NCBI RefSeq assembly: GCF_002019595.1
Contig: NZ_KV917369.1
Span: 3,674,624 to 3,738,623, forward strand
Reading direction: 5' to 3'
DNA from: Priestia abyssalis
Lineage (GTDB): Bacteria; Bacillota; Bacilli; Bacillales; Bacillaceae_H
DNA length: 64,000 nt
The notes beneath the pieces are model-generated. The model was not told the origin of the DNA and made no database searches. It saw only the letters and a program-made list of their open reading frames with translations. A program made the translations under genes and the position numbers. Every line of letters begins with the position of its first letter. Position 1 is the first letter of the stretch. Positions 1 through 8,300 of this stretch are shown here, in pieces.

Positions 1-1
1 G

Positions 2-724
2 CAGCACCATCACGGCCTGCTTTCCGGGGACATCTCCCGGAACTGGAATCCTGCTTATATGGAAGGAACGGAACGATGGAATGAAGTGATTTATGCCATC
101 GATCAACATGATCGTGCCTGGATTGATTTGGATGAAACTCCTTTTTGGAATGATAAGGTCAAGCGGCCCTATTCCTTTATCGACTTTCCTTTGACCCCTA
201 AGCTTACCTTTTATAAAAAAGGAATTGATGAAGTGGAACAGCAGTCCCCTTATGCCGGATTGCTGTGCAGTCTGCATTACCATTCCTTCTTGGCTGGAGC
301 GAAGGAACCTGCCGCCATTGAATTCTCCAAACAGGAAAAAGCCAGACAGCAGCATTTAATGGAACAATTGGATTTCTTGGAAACGCAGAAAGAAGAACTA
401 TTGAAATTTCATTTTCTAATGGTGCAATTTTGTGATGACCTCTCTTTATATTTGTGCATGCAAGAACCCGGGACTCCAAAGGCGGAAGAATTCCCATGGT
501 TTAAAGATGGATTTCCAGAAATTTTTTCATTTACAGGCGGACAAAAAATCATCGCAGAGTGGATCGACTCAAAGCAGGTATCATTAAGCCCTTTTCCCCT
601 AGCCTCTCCGACTGATGTATCCGTTAAAGTGAAGGAAGTAAAGAAAGCAAGTATCGGTCAGTCGGGAATTGCAAAAGCCTATAAGGATGCAGAATGGAAA
701 GAAAGAACGTTTACTTTAGTATAA
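2..724 (+). CDS. DUF3891 family protein, 5' end cut by window edge
   Basis: The reading frame is already open at base 2 and encodes HHHGLLSGDISRNW before the first internal Met at base 59, so the true start lies outside the window. The His-rich N-terminal motif, the AWIDLDETPFW and FPLTPKL segments and the SLHYHSF block match my recollection of the DUF3891 family of Bacillaceae, whose function is unknown. The His and acidic residues could form a metal-binding pocket of HD-hydrolase type, but this is inference. The C-terminal half is mixed alpha/beta with no signal peptide or membrane segment, so it should be cytoplasmic. It ends in TAA with no gene closely following. Confidence 0.7.
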   Translation, partial: QHHHGLLSGDISRNWNPAYMEGTERWNEVIYAIDQHDRAWIDLDETPFWNDKVKRPYSFIDFPLTPKLTFYKKGIDEVEQQSPYAGLLCSLHYHSFLAGAKEPAAIEFSKQEKARQQHLMEQLDFLETQKEELLKFHFLMVQFCDDLSLYLCMQEPGTPKAEEFPWFKDGFPEIFSFTGGQKIIAEWIDSKQVSLSPFPLASPTDVSVKVKEVKKASIGQSGIAKAYKDAEWKERTFTLV

Positions 725-1130
725 GTTAGTTCAGAAACACATGATCGATTCGCTTCCGCTAAAAAGGCACTGTATACCCAATCCGAGTGCCTTGTGGCTG
801 TTATCGGGATGATGTCTATTTTATTTCAGTTTTTTGGAATCGCTTTCTTTTGGTATCCGCATCCACTTACCCTGGTTCTTTAGAAAAATGAAAAACGATG
901 CTATCCCTTCTCTCGGCCATGTTATAAGGTTTAGTACGCGCAACAGCAAAATGTCACTGATACACAACTCGGATTGAATACTAAAAGGTTGATGATCGTT
1001 GTGATTTCAAACAGCTTAATACCATTTATACTAAGCTATGAGTCTGACGAAACAATGTGTAAAACAGAAAACACAATAGATGTTGATGTCCAAGAACCGG
1101 CGTTTTTCAATACGACGCAATCTTGTAAGT

Positions 1131-1186
1131 AAAAAGGAGTCCGTGTTGACGGATAGGTATATGTGTCAACATGGACTCCTTTTTTC
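1131..1186. terminator. Long hairpin flanked by A and T runs
   Basis: A 5' arm of AAAAAGGAGTCC-TGTTGAC pairs with GTCAACA-GGACTCCTTTTT across a short loop. The flanking A and T tracts would let it terminate transcription from either side. It lies about 400 nt beyond the nearest stop codon. Confidence 0.6.
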
Positions 1187-1484
1187 TAAATGCCTCTTTA
1201 TTCAAATATAATTACTGCCTAGCCTAGCATTTGATGTTTATCTCCCCGAACCGGTGCTCCAATTGTGCTGTACACAGCCGCTACAATCCATTCATCCTCT
1301 TCTATCTTAACATAACTCTTTGTTCCAAATCAGTCCCCTGCAGTCTTGATCAAGGCCTACTTTAAACTTCTCAGGTAATGACAGAAAACGTTATTTTACA
1401 TAAAACGTTCTATAGACACGGGATGGGTTAGCGTTTCAGATGTTTTTGCATTGATTATTACGAGCCTATTTTTTTGGAAGAACG

Positions 1485-1513
1485 CACCGACCTACAAGCC
1501 GTTCCATATGATA
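1485..1513 (+). promoter_or_regulatory. Sigma-K-like promoter
   Basis: CACC at 1485-1488 and CATATGATA at 1505-1513 are separated by 16 nt. This fits the mother-cell sigma-K pattern (an AC-containing -35, then CATAnnnTA). It lies about 40 nt before the start of the next gene, which looks like a spore-surface protein. The match was made by eye and is short. Confidence 0.45.
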
Positions 1514-1553
1514 TATCGACATCAAAATATAATTGGAAAGGAAAGATGTTTAA

Positions 1554-2726
1554 ATGAAAAAGAACATCAAACCGATTCAGGGCCAACAACTAGTGCCAAA
1601 TCTCATTGGGCCTGAATGTATTGACGTTACCAAGGTTTACGACTGGGTTATCCTTACTAACCGCGATCGTAACAAAGTCCCTATTCCGGCAGCCTGCTTT
1701 GCGGAAATTGAAGCCTGCCGCGCTAGAGGAGGAATTGTCAGAGCTACTTGTTCAATTGTAGATACCGATTTTACTATCTCGGATGAAAGACGGCCGGCTC
1801 CTAGCGTACCAGGCGGCGTAATTGTTACTGTCGCCTTCTTTGCCACTGTACGCGTTGAATTCACCTGTACCGTAGAACCTACTATACTCTGTGGCTTTGA
1901 CATACCGGTTAGCTTTCTGGATGAAGTTATTCTCTGTGCCCCAGAAGGGACTAGAATCGTGCCTATAATTAATCAAGTAAATTGCGATGTATTAGATGCT
2001 CAAATGTTAGGGAATATGCTTCTTCTTGAAGTCGTAATGTGTAAAGAAATTCGAGTCACAGCAGACGTCATACTCGAAGTCCAAGCTAAGTTCTGCGGAC
2101 CGCGCCAGCCTATTCCAATCGAGCAACCGCCGTTTGATTGTCCGTTCCCTACATTCCCGCCACAATGTCCGACGTTCTTCCCTCCAGTGAACTGCGAATG
2201 CCAGGCTGCAGCTGACTTCAGTGGTGAAGCTACGATTTCTGTAGTCGAAGATGGTTTTGGTGGTATTACAGCAGGACAACTCGATCTCCTTGCTTTCATC
2301 TGTGATTCATGTAATCCTGAAAACAGCCGCTTAGAAGTGGACTATGATGATACAGGCGCGACTCCTTTACCTACTCCTACTCCTGATGCACCAGGTGATC
2401 AAAGCTTTACATTTACAGCTACTCAATTTGAAGAGCCAACATGTAGCACTATTACTGTAGGTGGAGCAGCAGTTGTAAATGGATTAGATGTTACAGGTCT
2501 TGGTGTTATCACACCGGCTGGCGGGGCACCGGAAAATGCTAGCTTCTCTCTAAGCTTAAGAGATGCTGACGTCGGTGGTGTCGCTTCCGATACAGCAATG
2601 CTAATGATCACAAGTCCAACTATGTCTGTTACTATTGCTCTCACAGAAGCAGCTAACCCTGGTTTAGAAGTGGAAGCCGGAGATTGCGATCGTTTCCCTG
2701 ACATCCCTACTACTCCTGCTCCATAA
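1554..2726 (+). CDS. Cys-rich putative spore-surface (coat/exosporium) protein
   Basis: A 390-residue protein without signal peptide or membrane helices, preceded by GGAAAGGAAAG. Residues ~20-205 form a domain with regularly spaced cysteines and the landmarks KVYDWVILTNRDRNKVPIP, RPAPSVPGG, PEGTRIV, QMLGNMLLLEVVMC and AKFCGPRQPIPIE. The same domain forms the middle of the 847-residue protein at 39714-42257. Residues ~206-390 are Thr/Ser/Pro-rich beta-type sequence with an acidic, Pro-ending tail. The alternating beta pattern of the first domain recalls the spore-associated DUF3794/SPOCS fold, but I could not confirm this. A sigma-K-like promoter upstream and a good terminator downstream suggest a single-gene, late-sporulation unit. 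Spore location is inference. Confidence 0.6.
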   Translation: MKKNIKPIQGQQLVPNLIGPECIDVTKVYDWVILTNRDRNKVPIPAACFAEIEACRARGGIVRATCSIVDTDFTISDERRPAPSVPGGVIVTVAFFATVRVEFTCTVEPTILCGFDIPVSFLDEVILCAPEGTRIVPIINQVNCDVLDAQMLGNMLLLEVVMCKEIRVTADVILEVQAKFCGPRQPIPIEQPPFDCPFPTFPPQCPTFFPPVNCECQAAADFSGEATISVVEDGFGGITAGQLDLLAFICDSCNPENSRLEVDYDDTGATPLPTPTPDAPGDQSFTFTATQFEEPTCSTITVGGAAVVNGLDVTGLGVITPAGGAPENASFSLSLRDADVGGVASDTAMLMITSPTMSVTIALTEAANPGLEVEAGDCDRFPDIPTTPAP

Positions 2727-2756
2727 AAAAATGCTTTCAAATAGAAAAATAAATTC

Positions 2757-2793
2757 AAAAAACCGGAGAAGAAAGCTTCGCCCGGTTTTTTTT
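2757..2793 (+). terminator. Rho-independent terminator
   Basis: AAAAACCGG and CCGGTTTTTTTT form a stem around a GAAG/CTTC-containing interior, followed by eight T residues. It sits 30 nt after the stop codon of the Cys-rich protein gene. Confidence 0.8.
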
Positions 2794-3027
2794 ATTATGC
2801 CTGGAATCGATGGTTTTATAGGATAAACATACAGTAAGGCATCAAGACAACAGGAGCAGTTAGCTACATACAAGCATGTCTATAATGAGTTCAAATTTGC
2901 AGGAAGTATATTCCCCTTTTCCAACTTTACGGTTTATCATCTATTCGTTTACATAACTTCTCCCCTTAAAATAACGCTGGCTAAATGGGTTCCTTTAGCG
3001 TCCATTTTAAGGGGTACCTCGTCTTCT

Positions 3028-4299
3028 TTAAAAGGAAAGGGCAATCTGGTTGTTTGCTGCGCATTCCAGTCCCTGCTCCCTGAAGAAGACGAATGCTTCA
3101 ATTTTCATATTTTTATGTTCTTCAGGCTTAAGTATACTTATTTGGAAATTTTGGAAAGACTCTATCTGCCGTGGGGGAATATTTAGCTGCTGTATAGGAC
3201 AAATCCAGGTCTCTCCCTTTTCTTGAGCTTCGTCAAGCCACTCATCATTCATATACTTCCATCCTTTTACTCCTTCATCATTCATTACCCCTCGGACATT
3301 TGCCACATTCGGCGGCAGAATCTGCCCTGAGATTTTAATGCTCTCTGCCGGCGTTAAACGTAAGCAAATGGAAGGATTACGCAAAACTTCTGTCCCTGTA
3401 TTTTTAATATGCAAATTCCCTAATACCATAACCTTCTCGCTGTTATTTTTATCCAAAAGGACTTGATAATCGAAAAAAATCTCCGCTTCTGTTCGCTTTT
3501 CTTCTTTTGTTTTCTCTTCTCGTTGCTTTTCTTTTCTTAGTTTTTCTTCCCTCAGCATTTTCACAGCAGATTCCCGGTTCTTTGGGACACTCTTTGTTGT
3601 CTGGGCTGGTGTTGCGCTAGTCTGCTGGGCCTTTGTTAAGTCCTTCCCCCAAATAGGAAGGTGTTCAAAAGGAAGGTAAGATAGCACTGATAAGGGATGG
3701 TTCCCCTGTAAGCGGGCCAGTATCCCCATTACAAGCATAATGGCGGAGTTTTCCTTAAACTTGCTCCAAAATACAGAATCACCCTTTTGTGGGTATTTGA
3801 ATTGTACCGTCAAATGAGGTGAGATTTCAGAGACATCCACATTGGAACTAAATTGGATCCCTGCTTTCCTGCATTCATCTTGGAGCAGTGTTAACCATTT
3901 TTGATTGTTTGCTTTTAAATCATGGGACACATCCATGACAGGTTTTTTTATAGATGGGATTTCTAAAACGGACAACTTTAAACGCAAATCCCCCTGCCCT
4001 ATTGCTGCAGAATTTTTCTGTAAAACGACTTCTGCTCCACTGCCTGCGAGCAAATGTTGGATATGCTCTAACATTTCCCATTCGAGCTTGCCTTTTCTGA
4101 ATGCATGGGGATAGGAATTATCATTCTGAGCAATGAAAATGATTTTACCGGATAATCCGGGATATAAGTGGATTTTCCGGTTTTCCTCATCCCAGCGGAC
4201 TTGAAATCCGCATTCATTGAATAGGAGGCGAAAAACGGGTAATGACGCATATGGTATCGTCCCTTTTTCTTGGCCTGCAAACTCAATTTTCACATCCAT
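3028..4299 (-). CDS. Uncharacterised protein, charged linker plus C-terminal beta domain
   Basis: I do not recognise this 423-residue protein. I place the start at the Met of MDVKIEFAG because AAAGGGGGAAAAGAA lies directly before it; an upstream in-frame Met (to 4341) has no such site. Residues ~1-60 resemble a small beta domain (VRWDEENRKIHL, as in copper-amine-oxidase-like N domains). Residues ~60-230 have an alpha/beta pattern loosely like amidase_3 folds but without evident zinc ligands. Residues ~240-275 are a Lys/Glu-rich linker. The last ~150 residues look like an all-beta domain with LHIKNTGTEVLRNPSICLRL. It is divergent from the coiled-coil gene at 4506. No signal peptide. Confidence 0.6.
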   Translation of the reverse strand: MDVKIEFAGQEKGTIPYASLPVFRLLFNECGFQVRWDEENRKIHLYPGLSGKIIFIAQNDNSYPHAFRKGKLEWEMLEHIQHLLAGSGAEVVLQKNSAAIGQGDLRLKLSVLEIPSIKKPVMDVSHDLKANNQKWLTLLQDECRKAGIQFSSNVDVSEISPHLTVQFKYPQKGDSVFWSKFKENSAIMLVMGILARLQGNHPLSVLSYLPFEHLPIWGKDLTKAQQTSATPAQTTKSVPKNRESAVKMLREEKLRKEKQREEKTKEEKRTEAEIFFDYQVLLDKNNSEKVMVLGNLHIKNTGTEVLRNPSICLRLTPAESIKISGQILPPNVANVRGVMNDEGVKGWKYMNDEWLDEAQEKGETWICPIQQLNIPPRQIESFQNFQISILKPEEHKNMKIEAFVFFREQGLECAANNQIALSF

Positions 4300-4505
4300 T
4301 TCTTTTCCCCCTTTTGTGTTTAGTTTTTCTAAAATGGGCATATGTTCAGTTTATGATTTCACTCTAAGAAACGTGTCAGTCGTTGGTAAAGTAAAGAAAG
4401 CGGAAGAGAAATTTTCCTATTTGTTATGCACACTTCCTAAATCATGACATATGTCTATAAAAGAGGTGGATAAAAGCGAGGATAATATCAAGAGGTGGGG
4501 GATCA

Positions 4506-5708
4506 ATGATGAATATCAGTAAAAACAGACCCACTATAGAGAAGGCTGCTATGGAAAGAATCAGATCCCTGGAACAAGCAATCTTGCATTATCGACAAAA
4601 TGAAATAGTATACATTAGTGCTCTAGAGCAAAAGAATGAAAAAATCAATACACTTCAAGAAAGACAAATGAGGATACAAAAGGAACTGGAGAGGCAGCAT
4701 GAAAAGATAGTAAATTACCAAAACAAAGAATTACAACTTCTAGAGAGAAACGAACTCCTTAAGGAGAAAATCCAGCAGTTCTTAGAAAAAGAACAGCAAA
4801 ACGGACTCACCATCCAAGAGCTGGAGAACAAAATCCAGTACTCCTCGGAAAAAGAACAGCAAGTCAGTCTTACTATCCAAGAGTTAGAGGAGAAAATTCA
4901 ACTCTCTTTGGAAAAAGAGCAGCAAGGCGCTCTTACCATCCTAGAGTTGAAGGACAAAATCCAGTACTCCTTGGAAAAAGAACAACAACACAAGCTTACA
5001 ATCCAACAACTGGAGGAGAAAATCCAGTACTCTTTGGAAAAAGAGCAACAAGCCAGTCTTACTACCCAAGAGTTGGAGGAGAAAATCCAACATTCTTTGG
5101 AAAAAGAACGGAAAGCTCAGCTTACCATCCAAGAGCTAGAGAACAAGATCCAGCACTCTTTAGAAAAAGAGCAGCAAGCTCGACTTACCATCCAAGAGCT
5201 GGAGAACAAGATCCAACTCTCTTCGGAAAAAGAGCAGCAAGACGGGCTCACCATCCAGAAACTCGAGAAGACGGTCCGATTCTCTTTAGAAAAAGAGCAG
5301 CAAACCAGTCTTACCATCCAACAACTGGAAGATAGTATTGAGAGCCATAAAGAAATCCAAAAAAAATATGAAACAGATTTAGTGGATCTTAAGGGAAAAT
5401 TTAAAGAGTCTCTCAAAAAAACTGGAAAGTATTTTCGCCAGCAGTTGGAACAGCGAACCGCCCAAATGAAAGATTATGAGAAGAAATATGTGCTGGCCAT
5501 GGAACAATTGGATAAAAAGATAGATCACTATCATCATGAAGAAATAAAATATCGGAAGAATTGGGAACAATTGTATACCAATTTGAATCATCTGCAGGCC
5601 GAATTAGATAACTCAAGAAAGATCGAGAGGCAATACGAGGAGATTTTCAATCAAATCAAGCAGGATATTATAAAGCTTAGAGCCAAGGAAAAAGAAGGAA
5701 AAATATAA
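4506..5708 (+). CDS. Coiled-coil protein with nine 21-residue repeats
   Basis: A 400-residue, almost wholly helical protein. Residues ~93-281 are nine consecutive 21-residue units of the type LEKEQQ-x2-LTIQELE-x-KIQ-x-S, i.e. exactly three heptads each, so a continuous rod-like coiled coil is expected. The flanks (residues ~15-92 and 282-400) are also heptad-rich. There is no signal peptide or membrane helix. The ribosome site is the GGTGGGG run before the first of two adjacent ATGs. It is followed after 48 nt by a second coiled-coil gene and then by the small basic protein and JAMM genes, all in the same direction. A structural or scaffolding role is likely; the partner is unknown. Confidence 0.7.
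   Translation: MMNISKNRPTIEKAAMERIRSLEQAILHYRQNEIVYISALEQKNEKINTLQERQMRIQKELERQHEKIVNYQNKELQLLERNELLKEKIQQFLEKEQQNGLTIQELENKIQYSSEKEQQVSLTIQELEEKIQLSLEKEQQGALTILELKDKIQYSLEKEQQHKLTIQQLEEKIQYSLEKEQQASLTTQELEEKIQHSLEKERKAQLTIQELENKIQHSLEKEQQARLTIQELENKIQLSSEKEQQDGLTIQKLEKTVRFSLEKEQQTSLTIQQLEDSIESHKEIQKKYETDLVDLKGKFKESLKKTGKYFRQQLEQRTAQMKDYEKKYVLAMEQLDKKIDHYHHEEIKYRKNWEQLYTNLNHLQAELDNSRKIERQYEEIFNQIKQDIIKLRAKEKEGKI
4782..5348 (+). repeat. Nine tandem 63-bp coding repeats
   Basis: Nine in-frame units of 63 bp encode the 21-residue coiled-coil repeat of the gene at 4506. The units differ mainly at codons 7-9 and at a few third positions, so they are diverged copies rather than a recent slippage array. 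Copy number could vary between strains. Confidence 0.85.
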
Positions 5709-5756
5709 GCCGATAAAGGCACCTATTATTTAATCATTTTAAAAAGGAGATTCGAC

Positions 5757-6443
5757 ATGTTTAAAAGATACTTAGACAATATCAGAAAAGAAGAAGAGTT
5801 GAAATATAGGGAAAAAATGGTAGAGTTTATGCGAGAAATGGAAGATATGAAAGATACATTGAAAGAAGAGTTGAAAAACAAATTGAACGAGGAACAAAAG
5901 ATAATAGCAAAGCTTATGCAGGATCTTGAGCAAAAAAATGCAAAAATTCAAGGTGATCAAGAGTTAATTACAAATCTCACAAAAGAAGCGGAACAATTAA
6001 AAAAAGAAATAGGGTCTTTGAAGGAAGAGCAAAAAGAAGCAGCTCAACTTAAACAGAATTTAGAAGACAAGGATACAAAAATTCAAGCCGAACAAAAATT
6101 GATTGCAACTCTTCAAAAAGAATTAAATCAAATAAAAAAGGAATTAGAGTATTTGACGGAAGAGCAAAAAGAAACTACTCAACTTAAGCAGAATCTAGAA
6201 GACAAAGATGCAAAAATTCAAGCTGATCAGAAATTGATTGCAAAACTTACACAGGAATCTAATCAACTAAAAGAAGAAATAAAGCGCTCAAAGAAAAAAG
6301 AACGAAATTATAAGGCCACTCTAGAGCAGATTAACAACAAAGTTACCATCAATGAAAAAAAGGAAGTGGATCATCCAGTTTTCCGCTATCACCGTACTCC
6401 TCAAGAAGGCAACCTGTCCCCCATCAACCCATTTAAACAGTAA
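5757..6443 (+). CDS. Second coiled-coil protein with three 45-residue repeats
   Basis: A 228-residue helical protein preceded by AAAAAGGAG. Three repeats of about 45 residues (starting EQKIIAKLMQ, EQKEAAQLKQ and EQKETTQLKQ) each carry the pattern NLEDKDxKIQAxQKLIA. The C-terminal ~35 residues are not coiled coil and end HPVFRYHRTP...INPFKQ, a Pro/His-rich tail that could be a docking peptide. The stop-to-start gap from the preceding coiled-coil gene is 48 nt with no terminator, so the two are probably co-transcribed and may interact. Function unknown. Confidence 0.7.
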   Translation: MFKRYLDNIRKEEELKYREKMVEFMREMEDMKDTLKEELKNKLNEEQKIIAKLMQDLEQKNAKIQGDQELITNLTKEAEQLKKEIGSLKEEQKEAAQLKQNLEDKDTKIQAEQKLIATLQKELNQIKKELEYLTEEQKETTQLKQNLEDKDAKIQADQKLIAKLTQESNQLKEEIKRSKKKERNYKATLEQINNKVTINEKKEVDHPVFRYHRTPQEGNLSPINPFKQ

Positions 6444-6561
6444 TAAAGGTTTATTTATTCATCTTTTTTATTTGAGGGGCCCATTTTTACCCAATAACGT
6501 TACCATATCCTACAAGAAATCATATACATGTGATATATCTGCATAAGGGAGAGATGATAAA

Positions 6562-6729
6562 ATGGCTTCTGGTAAGCTTTTTAGAAAAGTTAGAAACAAA
6601 TTAGGAATGAATACTAAAAATAAATTGTTAAAAGGCCCTTCCCTTCAACAGCAAAAAAGTACTCCACTTCGTCCCATTGCACAGTCACAGCCAGTACGAA
6701 CAAAAGGATGCTGCGGGAAAAAGAGCTAA
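6562..6729 (+). CDS. Small basic protein (55 aa) ending in a Cys-Cys motif
   Basis: A 55-residue frame with a good ribosome site (AAGGGAGAG, 8 nt before ATG). The product starts MASGKLFRKVRNKLGM and ends KGCCGKKS. It is strongly basic (many Lys/Arg, almost no acidic residues), and its first 20 residues could form an amphipathic helix. The last 53 nt overlap the start of the JAMM protease frame in another frame, suggesting translational coupling. No family recognised; RNA, DNA or anionic-polymer binding is possible but unproven. Confidence 0.55.
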   Translation: MASGKLFRKVRNKLGMNTKNKLLKGPSLQQQKSTPLRPIAQSQPVRTKGCCGKKS

Positions 6730-7147
6730 TCCCAGCTCACGATTTCGCACTTTTTTAATATCTGAAAGTACTTGGCAAAAGATGATCGGCCATTGCAAGA
6801 GGGAATTCCCTCTTGAAGCCTGCGGACTCCTCTCTGGAAAAAATGGAATAGCCAAAACCGTTTGGCCAATGGAAAACATAAACCGAAGTCCTGTTTCTTT
6901 CTCTATGGACTTGGAACAAATCCGCCGTGTATTTGAGCTCATCGACAAAAGGGATGAATGTTTGATTGGTATTTATCATTCCCATCCGACAGGTAAAGCC
7001 TATCCGTCTGCTGGGGATATTGCCTACAATAACTATCCCGAGGTCGGGCATCTTATTGTTTCGCTTGCAAGTAAAACTCCAGTAGTCAAATGCTTCGAAA
7101 TGAAGGGAAAGAAGGTAACTTCCTTATTCATACAATTGGTGGGGTGA
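6677..7147 (+). CDS. JAMM/Mov34 (JAB) zinc metallopeptidase
   Basis: The product has the JAMM signature: Glu in FPLEACGLLSG (residue ~48) and HSHPTGKAYPSAGD (H-x-H-x10-D), which in the family bind catalytic zinc and cleave isopeptide or peptide bonds. At ~156 residues it is a bare JAB domain. The first possible start is TTG at 6677, without a clear ribosome site. The next Met lies inside the first helix of the domain, so TTG, or reinitiation after the overlapping 55-residue gene, is likely. Bacterial JAB proteins often act with ubiquitin-like sulfur carriers; none is visible here. The neighbours are coiled-coil proteins instead. Confidence 0.75.
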   Translation: MHSHSQYEQKDAAGKRANPSSRFRTFLISESTWQKMIGHCKREFPLEACGLLSGKNGIAKTVWPMENINRSPVSFSMDLEQIRRVFELIDKRDECLIGIYHSHPTGKAYPSAGDIAYNNYPEVGHLIVSLASKTPVVKCFEMKGKKVTSLFIQLVG

Positions 7148-7489
7148 CAATAAAAAAGAGGTATCGTCTGCATTTAAATACACTTTTCCGACAATCTCCT
7201 GTCTATTCTGAACCCCAGAACTAAAATGAAAGACACTAATACATTCAATATAATCGCAAATCCACCTGTATTACTATACAGGTTGGATTTGCAGTTATAT
7301 TATTTTTACATTTCCTTGGCAGGCAAGACATTCTGCAAAGCTTATACTTCGTTTTCTTTCCGAGATAAAAACAGGCGGCTAACTCAATGCAACAGTTAAA
7401 CACAAGTTATATAAAACATTAAAGTCCATTAAGTCTCCCTCTAATCAAAAGAAATTCATTGTCGTTTACGAACCCCCTTTACTTCAATA
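7148..7489. other. Intergenic region with a weak dyad
   Basis: No gene is supported. A bulged inverted repeat at about 7256-7292 (GCAAATCCA-CCTGTA with TACAGG-TTGGATTTGC) could form a hairpin after the JAMM gene, but a clear T tract is missing. Confidence 0.5.
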
Positions 7490-7523
7490 AAAATAAAAAA
7501 AGCTATCGAGGTTTCTCGACAGC
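7490..7523 (-). terminator. Terminator for the leftward 100-aa gene
   Basis: Read on the minus strand, GCTGTCGAG-AAAC-CTCGATAGC is followed by a run of seven T. It is the first such signal downstream of the gene at 7688-7990. Confidence 0.75.
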
Positions 7524-7590
7524 CTTCAGGCAGCATTGAGTTTAGATTGCTATGTATAGCCCAAGCCTTTAAAACATACATATATAATTA

Positions 7591-7680
7591 CAAAAGCAGG
7601 CATTACTTTTGTTCTCGTTATTTAAACACCTGTGTTAAAGCATTTGAAAATCCATTTTGAATATAAACGGGTTTTCAAAC
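7591..7680 (+). repeat. Direct repeat, copy 1 (~90 bp)
   Basis: It shares an estimated four-fifths of its bases with 8518-8606. Landmarks are AAAAGCAG, TTACTTTTGTT, TTTAAACACCTGTG and TTTTGAATATAA-CGG. Copy 2 lies just upstream of the replication-relaxation gene, while copy 1 lies just beyond the 3' end of the 100-residue gene. Confidence 0.7.
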
Positions 7681-7687
7681 AAAGGCC

Positions 7688-7990
7688 CTATTTTTTAATT
7701 AATATCTCGTTATCTAGAGGTAAAGGGTGAAAACGCCTTTTTTTATCATCAGAATTATATTCAAACTCGTAGGCTTTCTTAATGTCAAAATATAAAACTT
7801 TATTAAGATCTACTATTCTTTTTACAAGATGTCTGTCTGAACTTACATTATATGTTAGAAAACTTTGGTGTTCTCCCTTTTTTTTGATTAGAAAGGCAGC
7901 AATCTCTGAAGAGCTGTTAGCTTGGACTTGAATTTCTATACGATGACCCTCAGTAAAGTACAGATAAACACGATAATAATTTTTTTTCAT
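7688..7990 (-). CDS. Hypothetical protein (100 aa)
   Basis: A small protein with a perfect ribosome site (GAGGAG 8 nt before ATG), so it is very probably real. It begins MKKNYYRVYLYFTEGHRIEIQVQ, an amphipathic beta pattern, followed by helix-like and further beta segments. There is no Cys, signal peptide or membrane helix, and it is rich in Lys. I do not recognise the family. It lies in the accessory stretch between two copies of a ~90-bp repeat and beside a replication-relaxation gene, which suggests mobile-element origin. Its own terminator lies 165 nt downstream. Confidence 0.6.
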   Translation of the reverse strand: MKKNYYRVYLYFTEGHRIEIQVQANSSSEIAAFLIKKKGEHQSFLTYNVSSDRHLVKRIVDLNKVLYFDIKKAYEFEYNSDDKKRRFHPLPLDNEILIKK

Positions 7991-8300
7991 TAGTATCCTC
8001 CTCGATGTCTTATGGAATTCAGATTATATTTTTGTTTTTCCATCAGTTAAACATCCCGTAACTTCAACGAATTATTTTTTAGGAGACTACAACAAGAAAA
8101 GGATTAAGATCTTATATTTAATATATATGCAATTAATTGGTTTTATTTACCAACTATTCTTTTTTGCTTATATAACCAATGCAAATCTATATTTTCAAAA
8201 GTTTTTTATGCCAAAACCTTCTCGTTTAACAGGTGACAAGACAAAGTTTAGATTAATATGTATATCCCAATTCTTTGAAACATATGTAATTATAAAGGAA

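Larger units (their letters stand above)
725..1553. other. 829-nt intergenic region
   Basis: No open frame with a ribosome site was found on either strand. It holds a small hairpin near 758-790 (AAGGCACT paired with AGTGCCTT), a strong hairpin at 1131-1186 and a sigma-K-like promoter at its right end. The rest is AT-rich and unremarkable. Confidence 0.6.

Noticed and set aside
4440..4505. Sigma-K promoter before the coiled-coil gene
   Set aside because: CATATGTCTA has one extra base between CATA and TA, and the -35 spacing is too short.
6500..6545. Sigma-K promoter before the 55-aa gene
   Set aside because: ACC-N16-CATATACAT is close, but the last positions of the -10 do not fit; kept as unproven.
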